A DNA stretch of 52,190 nt, from positions 1 through 52,190 of the forward strand of contig DFJI01000043.1 of NCBI GenBank assembly GCA_002372235.1. The letters are read 5' to 3'. Below, in pieces: positions 46,290 through 52,190 of the stretch. The stretch comes from Prevotella sp. UBA3675. Its GTDB lineage: Bacteria; Bacteroidota; Bacteroidia; Bacteroidales; Bacteroidaceae. Positions within the stretch are counted from its first letter, which is position 1. Each line of letters starts with the position of its first letter. The notes beneath the pieces are model-generated. The model was not told the origin of the DNA, searched no databases, and was given only the letters and a program-made list of their open reading frames with translations. A program made the position numbers and the translations under genes.

Positions 46290-48923
46290 ATGGCAAAGAA
46301 AGATGGTCAGCTCACACCCATGATGCAACAGTTCTTCGACTTGAAGAAGAAGCACCCCGACGCGGTGCTTCTGTTTCGTTGTGGCGACTTTTACGAGACT
46401 TACTGTGAGGACGCGGTGATTGCCTCGCGCATTCTGGGCATCACCCTCACCAAGCGCAACAACGGTTACAACAAGGGCGACGAGATGGCGGGATTTCCGC
46501 ACCATGCGCTCGACACCTATCTGCCCAAGCTGATACGTGCCGGCAAGCGCGTGGCCATCTGCGACCAGCTGGAGGACCCTAAGCTGACGAAGAAGCTGGT
46601 GAAGCGCGGCATCACCGAGCTCGTCACGCCGGGCGTGGCCCTGAGCGACAATGTGCTCAGCTACAAGGAGAACAACTTCCTGGCCTCGGTCCACTTCGGG
46701 CGCACGGCCTATGGCGTGAGCTTCCTCGACATCTCGACGGGCGAGTTCCTCGTGGGCGAGGGAACGTCCGACTATGTGGAGAAGCTGCTGGGCAACATGC
46801 AGCCCAAGGAAGTGCTCTACGAGCGCAGTAAGAAGCAGGACTTCGAGCGCTACTTCGGCACGCGCTACGTGACCTTCGAGCTCGACGAGTGGGCCTTTAC
46901 CGAGGAGACGGCCCAGCAGCGGCTGCAGCGCCACTTCGGGGTGAAGAACCTCAAGGGATTCGGCGTGGCCCACATGCACAGCGGCATCACCGCCGCAGGT
47001 GCCATCCTGCAATATCTGGAGCTCACGCAGCACACGCAGATTGGCCACATCACCAGTCTGCAGCGCATAGAAGAAGAGAAATACGTCCGTCTGGATAAGT
47101 TCACCATTCGCTCGCTGGAGCTCATACAGCCCATGCAGGACGACGGGCGGTCGCTGCTCGACGTGGTGGACCGCACGGTGTCGCCTATGGGCTCGCGCCT
47201 GTTGCGCCGCTGGCTGGTGTTCCCCCTGAAGGACTGCCAGCCCATTGAGCAGCGCCTCGACGTGGTGGAGTGCTTCTTCCGCAATCCCGACTTCCGGCAG
47301 ACCATCGACGAGCAGCTGCACCGCGTGGGCGACTTGGAGCGCATCATATCGAGAGTGGCCGTGGGCCGGGTGTCGCCGCGAGAGGTGGTGCAGCTGCGCG
47401 TGGCGCTGCAGGCAGTGGAAGTGGTGAAGAAAGCGTGCGGAGAGCTCGGAGAGCTCGGAGATCCCGGAGTCCTCGGAGAGCTCCTCAAGCTGGGCCAGCA
47501 GCTGAACTGCTGCGAGGCCATCCGCGACCGCATTGCGCGCGAGCTGAAGCCCGATCCGCCACAGCTGGTGCAGAAGGGTGGGGTGATCAGCGACGGCGTG
47601 AGCCCTGAGCTCGACGAGCTGCGCCACATTGCCTACTCAGGCAAGGACTACCTGCTGCAGATACAGGAGCGCGAGGCACAGCTCACGGGCATACAGTCGC
47701 TCAAGATAGGCTATAACAACGTGTTCGGCTACTACCTGGAGGTGCGTAACACCTATAAGGACCGCGTGCCGCCCGAATGGGTGCGCAAGCAGACACTGGC
47801 CAACGCCGAGCGATACATCACGCAGGAACTGAAGGAATACGAGGAGAAAATCCTCGGTGCCGAGGACCGCATCCTCGCGCTCGAGTCGCAGCTCTTTGCC
47901 CAGTTGGTGAGCGCCATACAGGAGTTCATTCCGCAGATACAGGTCAACGCCACGCTACTGGCCAGGCTCGACGTGCTGCTGGGCTTTGCCAAGGCGGCTG
48001 AGGAGCACTGCTACGTGCGCCCGGTGATTGACGACAGCGAGGTCATTGACATCAAGCAGGGACGCCATCCGGTGATTGAGACCGAGCTGCCCTTGGGCGA
48101 GCGATATGTGCCTAACGACATATTCTTAGACAACGAGCGACAGCAGATCATGATCATCACCGGACCGAACATGGCCGGAAAATCGGCGCTGCTGCGTCAA
48201 ACGGCTCTCATCGTGCTGTTGGCCCAAGTGGGATGTTTCGTGCCGGCAGAGGCCGCGAAAATAGGTCTGGTGGACAAAATTTTCACTCGCGTGGGCGCTT
48301 CAGATAACATTTCATTAGGAGAATCGACTTTCATGGTCGAGATGACCGAGGCTTCGAACATACTCAACAACGTGTCGCCCAAGAGCCTGGTGCTCTTCGA
48401 CGAGCTGGGACGCGGCACCTCTACCTACGACGGCATCTCCATCGCCTGGGCCATCGTGGAGTATCTGCACGAACAGCCCAAGGCACGCGCCCGCACGCTC
48501 TTCGCCACCCACTATCACGAGCTGAACGAGATGGAGAAGAACTTCTCACGCATCAAGAACTACAACGTGTCGGTGCGCGAAGTCGATGGCAAGGTGATCT
48601 TCCTGCGCAAGCTGGAGCGGGGTGGGAGCGAGCACTCGTTCGGTATCCACGTGGCCGAGATAGCCGGCATGCCGCGCTCCATCGTGAAGCGGGCCAATGT
48701 CATTCTGAAGCAGTTGGAGTCGGAGAATGCGCAGGTGGGAAATGCGGCCAAGCCTACGGCTGAGATAGCACAGAGCCGTGAGGGCATGCAGCTCTCCTTC
48801 TTCCAGTTGGACGACCCGGTGCTCTGCCAGATTCGCGACGAGATTCTTACGCTCGACATCAATAATCTCACGCCAATGGAAGCACTCAATAAACTCAATG
48901 ATATAAAAAAGATATTAGGGTAA
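46290..48923 (+). CDS. mutS: DNA mismatch repair protein MutS with in-frame repeat insertion
   Basis: 877 aa from the ATG at 46290; a frame starting at 46260 has the promoter inside it. Mismatch-binding Phe-x-Glu is in LFRCGDFYETYCEDA, Walker A GPNMAGKS near 625, Walker B LVLFDELGRGTSTYDG and the ABC-ATPase ATHYHELNEM follow. The lever region contains five nonamer repeats encoding ELGELGDPGVLGELL (about 384-398) between conserved helices. Recognises mispairs and recruits MutL. Divergent from DUF4254; stops before a bidirectional terminator. Confidence 0.97.
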   Translation: MAKKDGQLTPMMQQFFDLKKKHPDAVLLFRCGDFYETYCEDAVIASRILGITLTKRNNGYNKGDEMAGFPHHALDTYLPKLIRAGKRVAICDQLEDPKLTKKLVKRGITELVTPGVALSDNVLSYKENNFLASVHFGRTAYGVSFLDISTGEFLVGEGTSDYVEKLLGNMQPKEVLYERSKKQDFERYFGTRYVTFELDEWAFTEETAQQRLQRHFGVKNLKGFGVAHMHSGITAAGAILQYLELTQHTQIGHITSLQRIEEEKYVRLDKFTIRSLELIQPMQDDGRSLLDVVDRTVSPMGSRLLRRWLVFPLKDCQPIEQRLDVVECFFRNPDFRQTIDEQLHRVGDLERIISRVAVGRVSPREVVQLRVALQAVEVVKKACGELGELGDPGVLGELLKLGQQLNCCEAIRDRIARELKPDPPQLVQKGGVISDGVSPELDELRHIAYSGKDYLLQIQEREAQLTGIQSLKIGYNNVFGYYLEVRNTYKDRVPPEWVRKQTLANAERYITQELKEYEEKILGAEDRILALESQLFAQLVSAIQEFIPQIQVNATLLARLDVLLGFAKAAEEHCYVRPVIDDSEVIDIKQGRHPVIETELPLGERYVPNDIFLDNERQQIMIITGPNMAGKSALLRQTALIVLLAQVGCFVPAEAAKIGLVDKIFTRVGASDNISLGESTFMVEMTEASNILNNVSPKSLVLFDELGRGTSTYDGISIAWAIVEYLHEQPKARARTLFATHYHELNEMEKNFSRIKNYNVSVREVDGKVIFLRKLERGGSEHSFGIHVAEIAGMPRSIVKRANVILKQLESENAQVGNAAKPTAEIAQSREGMQLSFFQLDDPVLCQIRDEILTLDINNLTPMEALNKLNDIKKILG
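47440..47484. repeat. In-frame 9-bp minisatellite in mutS (5 units)
   Basis: GAGAGCTCG, GAGAGCTCG, GAGATCCCG, GAGTCCTCG, GAGAGCTCC: 45 bp, register kept. Confidence 0.9.
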
Positions 48924-48930
48924 GAAAACA

Positions 48931-48993
48931 GAAAAAGAAAGAACCCTCCCTTCGCCTCGTGCAGAGGTTAGGGGAGGGTTCTTTCTTTTCTTA
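48931..48993 (+). terminator. Bidirectional terminator between mutS and the histidine kinase
   Basis: Arms AAGAAAGAACCCTCCC / GGGAGGGTTCTTTCTT with T/A-rich ends on both strands; the loop looks like a C/G-rich repeat relic. Confidence 0.85.
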
Positions 48994-50787
48994 TTATATC
49001 GGCAGCGCCAGCACAAATCGTGCGCCACCTTCATACGTATTGTCGAGCAACAGATTGCCACCCAGTTTGCGGGCAATCTTGCGGCTCACGGTCAGCCCCA
49101 GTCCTATGCCCTGTTCGAAAGTATCGGATTTGTAGAAACTCTCGAAAATCTTGTCTTGCTCTTCCTTTGAGATGCCCTTGCCCGTGTCGCTCACGCTGAT
49201 GAGCACGCGCTGGTTGTCGGCTGACGGCTCGCAGTGCAGCTCGATGTGGCCCTCCTTCGTGAACTTGATGGCGTTCTGTATGAGCTGGTCGAGCACCTTG
49301 CGCAGTCCCTCCTCGCTGGTCTCTATCTGGAAGCGGTTCAGCACCTTCGTGGTGTATTTCAGTTCCACATGTGAGCTGACCTTGTCGCGATACTCGTAGA
49401 GCAGGGCAGAGAGGAACTGGTTGCAGTATATCTTCTTGGCCTTGGGGTAGAACTCGTTCGACTCCTTGTCGGCCACGTTCAGCATCTCATCTACGATGGT
49501 GGTGATGGCCTGCACGTTGGTGTTGATGCGCTGCAGGAGGTCGGAGCGCTCCTCAGCCGAGAGCTCTATCTGGGTGTTGTTCAGAATGTCGTTGAAGCCC
49601 GTGATGGCATTGAGCGGCGTGCGAATCTCGTGGCTCACTGAGCGCACGAACTCGGTCTTCATCTTCTCGCCCTCCTCGGCCATTGCCAGTGCGGTGCGCA
49701 GCTGCTCGTTCTTGTGCTTGAGCGACTGGCGGTTCTTGCGGAAGTGGAGCATGCCGATGACGAGCAGCAGGATGATGACCAGCGCGAGCGACATCACCAC
49801 CGTCAGCATCACCTCGTGGTCCTTGGCTGCCTTGGTCTTGGCACGGGCCACGCCGGCCTGCGCATTCAGCTCGTTGAGGTTGGTGAAGAGCATGTCGGAG
49901 TTGAGCGAGTCGATGCACTCGGCCCGTTGCATGCTCACGTCGAGAGCTCGGTCGAGCTTGCCCATCATGCGGTAGATGATGATGCGCATGTCGTAGCAGC
50001 CCACGGTGTTCAGGTCGCCTGCAGCATGGGTGGTGAGCCTGTAGAGAGCCTCGTCGTAGTTGCCGTCGAAGGCCAGGCGGGCTATCTCCAGCACCTCCTT
50101 GCCGTAGTTGTCGAGTCCGGTCTGGCTGTTGTGGTAGTTGTGGTATGCGCTGTAGGCTTTCATGAAGTCGTGCTTGTTGCCCACGACGAACTTAATCATC
50201 GCGTCGATGTAGAGATAGACCTGCATGTAGGGTGGGAACGTGGTGGCCTCCTGGAAGTACTTGTCGTTCCAGTACTTGGCCTCGGCAGGATTGCGGAATA
50301 TCTGCAGATAGGCCAGGCGCGAGAGGATGCCCATCTTCGAGCCGTCGTCGTTGCCCAGGTTGTTGATGCCCTCCTCAAAGTAGTGGCGCGCCATGCGGAA
50401 GTTGCCCCGGCTCTCGAAGATGGTGCCCAAGGCCATATACACCTGGCTGTAGGCATCGAAGTCCTCGGCCTCCATCTCGGCCAGCATGTTGTTGGCACGC
50501 TTCAGGGCCTCCATAGGCCGGTTGTGCTCCGTGTCGTAGAGACAGTTGTTCAGCTGCGTCTTGTAGTATTGCAGAATAAGCCCGTGGTTGCGATAGTACT
50601 GCGACAGGTCCTTGATGGCTTTGTAGAATTCCTTTTCGTTGTGCTCGCTGCTGTAGTATTCCAGGAACTCGCCGTAGAGTCGCTTGTGAACGCTGTCGTT
50701 CATATAGTCGAAGTCGGCAGCCCACAAGTTGGCAGGTAGCAGAGCCAAGATGATGATTCTGAAACAAATGATTCTGATGGTTCGCAT
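48994..50787 (-). CDS. Sensor histidine kinase with periplasmic TPR-like domain
   Basis: 597 aa from the ATG at 50787 (MRTIRIICFRIIILALLPANLWA, a signal sequence); a frame from 50868 runs into the promoter. The periplasmic part (~25-320) is all-helical, TPR-like. One membrane helix near 330-350 (LTVVMSLALVIILLLVIGML) precedes a dimerisation helix with phospho-acceptor His in RSVSHEIRTPLNAITGF and an ATPase domain (N box LIQNAIKFTKEG, G1 VSDTGKGIS, G2 GIGLGLTVSRKIA). There is no receiver domain and no response regulator next door, so its partner is elsewhere. Confidence 0.92.
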   Translation of the reverse strand: MRTIRIICFRIIILALLPANLWAADFDYMNDSVHKRLYGEFLEYYSSEHNEKEFYKAIKDLSQYYRNHGLILQYYKTQLNNCLYDTEHNRPMEALKRANNMLAEMEAEDFDAYSQVYMALGTIFESRGNFRMARHYFEEGINNLGNDDGSKMGILSRLAYLQIFRNPAEAKYWNDKYFQEATTFPPYMQVYLYIDAMIKFVVGNKHDFMKAYSAYHNYHNSQTGLDNYGKEVLEIARLAFDGNYDEALYRLTTHAAGDLNTVGCYDMRIIIYRMMGKLDRALDVSMQRAECIDSLNSDMLFTNLNELNAQAGVARAKTKAAKDHEVMLTVVMSLALVIILLLVIGMLHFRKNRQSLKHKNEQLRTALAMAEEGEKMKTEFVRSVSHEIRTPLNAITGFNDILNNTQIELSAEERSDLLQRINTNVQAITTIVDEMLNVADKESNEFYPKAKKIYCNQFLSALLYEYRDKVSSHVELKYTTKVLNRFQIETSEEGLRKVLDQLIQNAIKFTKEGHIELHCEPSADNQRVLISVSDTGKGISKEEQDKIFESFYKSDTFEQGIGLGLTVSRKIARKLGGNLLLDNTYEGGARFVLALPI

Positions 50788-50865
50788 GATGCGTGTCTGG
50801 TTAAGGTGGAGTCGAGTGCAGGATTTCTTACAACAGCGACGATTATGGTTATTTTTTAGTGGTGG

Positions 50866-50873
50866 CAAAGATA
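50866..50873 (-). promoter_or_regulatory. -7 box of the histidine kinase gene
   Basis: TATCTTTG on the minus strand, starting just after the T-run of the lgt terminator. Confidence 0.5.
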
Positions 50874-50875
50874 AA

Positions 50876-50923
50876 GAAAAAACGTCTGAAAGTGTTTGAC
50901 TTCCAGACGTTTTTTTGTTTTTT
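50876..50923 (-). terminator. Terminator of lgt
   Basis: AAAAAACGTCTG / CAGACGTTTTTT arms with a 15-nt loop; T-runs on both strands. Confidence 0.85.
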
Positions 50924-50964
50924 TATGGAAAAATGCTGTCTTTTCTTTCAGCATGTATGCCTTG

Positions 50965-51903
50965 CTATAGCTTTTGGGCCTTTTTCCAGCCCTTCACCAT
51001 GTAGTAGCCGCCTATGAGGATGAACGGCACGCTGAGCAGCTGTCCCATGTCGAAGAGCAGCCCTTCCTCGAAGGCTTCCTGCACCTCTTTCGTGTACTCG
51101 ATGAAGAAGCGGAAGGTGAAGATGTAGAACAGGCACAGTCCGAAGAAGAAGCCCGTGCCCACCATCTGCGGACGGCGGCGGTAGATGACCCACATGATGA
51201 CGAACAGCAGGGCGTAGGCGATGGCCTCATAGAGCTGTCCAGGATGGCGCGGCATCTGGTCAACGCGCTCGAAGATGAACGCCCAGGGCACGTCGGTCAC
51301 GCGGCCTATGATCTCAGAGTTCATCAGGTTGCCCAGCCGGATGAAGCAGGCCGTGATGCCCGTGGCAATGCCGATGTTGTCGAGCACGCGCCATAGGCCC
51401 ACACCCGTCTTCTTCACGTAGAGCAGCAGGGCCAGGATGATGCCGGCAGTGCCGCCGTGGGAGGCCAGTCCCTGATAGCCGGTCATGTGCCAGCCGCCCT
51501 GTGGGTCGATGTGTATGGGCAGCAGCATCTCCACGAAGCCGTTCCACGACGTGAGGAAGTAGTCGGGCTGATAGAAGATGCAGTGGCCCAGGCGGGCACC
51601 GATCAGGATGCCTAAGAAGCAGTACATGAACAGCGGTTCGAACAGCTCTTCCTTGATTTGCTGTTCCTTGTAGAGCTGGCGCACCACTAAGTAGGCCAGC
51701 AGCAGCCCCACGAGCCAGCACAGCGAGTACCAGCGGAAGCCGAAGCCACCAATATGGAACGCTTCAAGGTCGGGGTTCCAGAGGATGAAGAGGAACCCAC
51801 CCCCAACCCCTCCCGAGGGGAGGGTAGTAAGGGATGTATTGAGTATCGAAGATACTGTTGTGAGTACTGACATACTGATTACTGATAACAAAGTATTTAG
51901 CAT
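50965..51903 (-). CDS. lgt: Prolipoprotein diacylglyceryl transferase
   Basis: 312 aa as drawn from the ATG at 51903. Transfers diacylglycerol to lipobox Cys of lipoproteins in the inner membrane. Family core is clear: WNPDLEAFHIGGFGFRWYSL, GARLGHCIFYQPDYF, GLASHGGTAGI, IRLGNLMNSEIIG and RHPGQLYEAI, with about seven membrane helices. The first ~40 residues (MLNTLLSVISMSVLTTVSS, then LPSGGVGGG) are not family-like; the LPSGGVGGG part is encoded by a C/G-rich palindrome. There is no in-frame ATG between this repeat and the conserved core, so either the extension is real or a non-ATG start is used. Confidence 0.92.
   Translation of the reverse strand: MLNTLLSVISMSVLTTVSSILNTSLTTLPSGGVGGGFLFILWNPDLEAFHIGGFGFRWYSLCWLVGLLLAYLVVRQLYKEQQIKEELFEPLFMYCFLGILIGARLGHCIFYQPDYFLTSWNGFVEMLLPIHIDPQGGWHMTGYQGLASHGGTAGIILALLLYVKKTGVGLWRVLDNIGIATGITACFIRLGNLMNSEIIGRVTDVPWAFIFERVDQMPRHPGQLYEAIAYALLFVIMWVIYRRRPQMVGTGFFFGLCLFYIFTFRFFIEYTKEVQEAFEEGLLFDMGQLLSVPFILIGGYYMVKGWKKAQKL
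51795..51825. repeat. C/G-rich palindrome in the 5' end of lgt
   Basis: ACCCACCCCCAACCCCTCCC then GAGGGGAGGGT; encodes residues ~27-36 of the drawn Lgt. Confidence 0.85.
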
Positions 51904-51948
51904 GATTGATAGATTCTCTATTTTTTATATTTCAAAATCTATTCAAAC

Positions 51949-51980
51949 TCCCCTCCCCCGAGGAGGGGTAGGGGGTGGGT
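51949..51980. repeat. C/G-rich palindrome between ychF and lgt
   Basis: CTCCCCTCCCCCGAGGAGGG followed by GTAGGGGGTGGG, ending next to the ychF stop codon. Confidence 0.85.
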
Positions 51981-52190
51981 TTACACATTGAATCTGAAAT
52001 GCATGATGTCGCCGTCCTGCACCACGTAGTCCTTGCCCTCAACGCCCATCTTGCCAGCCTCGCGTACGGCGGCCTCAGAGCCGTATTTCAGGTAGTCCTC
52101 ATACTTGATGACCTCGGCGCGTATAAAACCTTTCTCGAAGTCGGTGTGAATGACACCGGCGCACTGCGGAGCCTTCCAGCCCTTCTTGTA
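51981..52190 (-). CDS. ychF: YchF/Ola1-type ATPase, C-terminal part only
   Basis: The last 69 codons of a gene that begins beyond the window. The peptide has the TGS-domain end of YchF: GVIHTDFEKGFIRAEVIKYE, YGSEAAVREAGKMGVEGKDY and VVQDGDIMHFRFNV. YchF is a universally conserved ribosome-associated ATPase of the Obg class. Its stop is followed at once by a C/G-rich palindrome and then lgt on the same strand. Confidence 0.95.
   Translation of the reverse strand, partial: YKKGWKAPQCAGVIHTDFEKGFIRAEVIKYEDYLKYGSEAAVREAGKMGVEGKDYVVQDGDIMHFRFNV

Noticed and set aside
46188..47627. 479-codon open frame on the minus strand opposite mutS
   Set aside because: It is antisense to a clearly conserved MutS, has His/Leu/Ala-rich composition typical of a shadow frame, and lacks any family motif.

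Overview
The window reads as a chromosomal segment of a Bacteroidales bacterium, most likely a Prevotella-type organism. The evidence is taxonomic flavour of the genes (type IX secretion C-terminal sorting tails, PorZ, LruC-domain lipoprotein, smalltalk protein, DUF4254, acpP-fabF-rnc order) and the promoter style: many genes are preceded by the Bacteroidetes pattern TTTG-N19/20-TAnnTTTG instead of sigma70 boxes. No tRNA, rRNA or CRISPR array was seen.

Left part (1-7.2 kb), all on the minus strand: a phospho-signalling operon (FHA, Ser/Thr kinase, PP2C phosphatase, FHA-TM protein, tandem-FHA protein running off the edge) with a long untranslated leader, then the acpP-fabF-rnc lipid/RNA-processing operon. 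From 7.2 to 26 kb is an accessory region: a lone nucleotidyltransferase, a HigBA-type toxin-antitoxin pair with a visible operator, two giant secreted proteins (1822 and 1839 aa) whose last ~390 codons and downstream 70-aa acidic protein gene are near-identical copies lying 10.1 kb apart, a PIN toxin-antitoxin pair and a HipA-like/DUF3037 pair each sitting just upstream of one giant gene, an Rpn/PD-(D/E)XK nuclease, and an RteC-like / HU-like / smalltalk operon. A peptidase M15 gene 8 kb away shares the ~75-nt upstream region of that operon in inverted orientation.

At 27.2-27.6 kb, just upstream of nadA, there is a dense cluster of DnaA-box-like nonamers (eight exact TTATNCAC cores in 370 bp) next to A+T-rich DNA: a good candidate for the chromosomal replication origin. 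All genes on its left run away from it on the minus strand; the right side is mixed.

Right part (27.6-52.2 kb) is mostly housekeeping: nadA; leuS-yitT-rdgB-porZ-cotH (minus); a secreted OB-fold protein and an MscS channel (plus); a 631-bp cassette with inverted terminal repeats carrying a GxxExxY gene; a TrmH-type methyltransferase; an LruC lipoprotein; DUF4254-glycosyltransferase 9-rubredoxin; mutS divergent from that; a hybrid-free sensor histidine kinase; lgt; and the 3' end of ychF.

The most unusual theme is repeat DNA that has entered coding sequence without breaking it: C/G-rich palindromes (also found between genes) lie in frame inside leuS twice and at the start of lgt, and a GAGNNCTCN nonamer minisatellite is present in frame in rnc, leuS, mutS and a glycosyltransferase gene.
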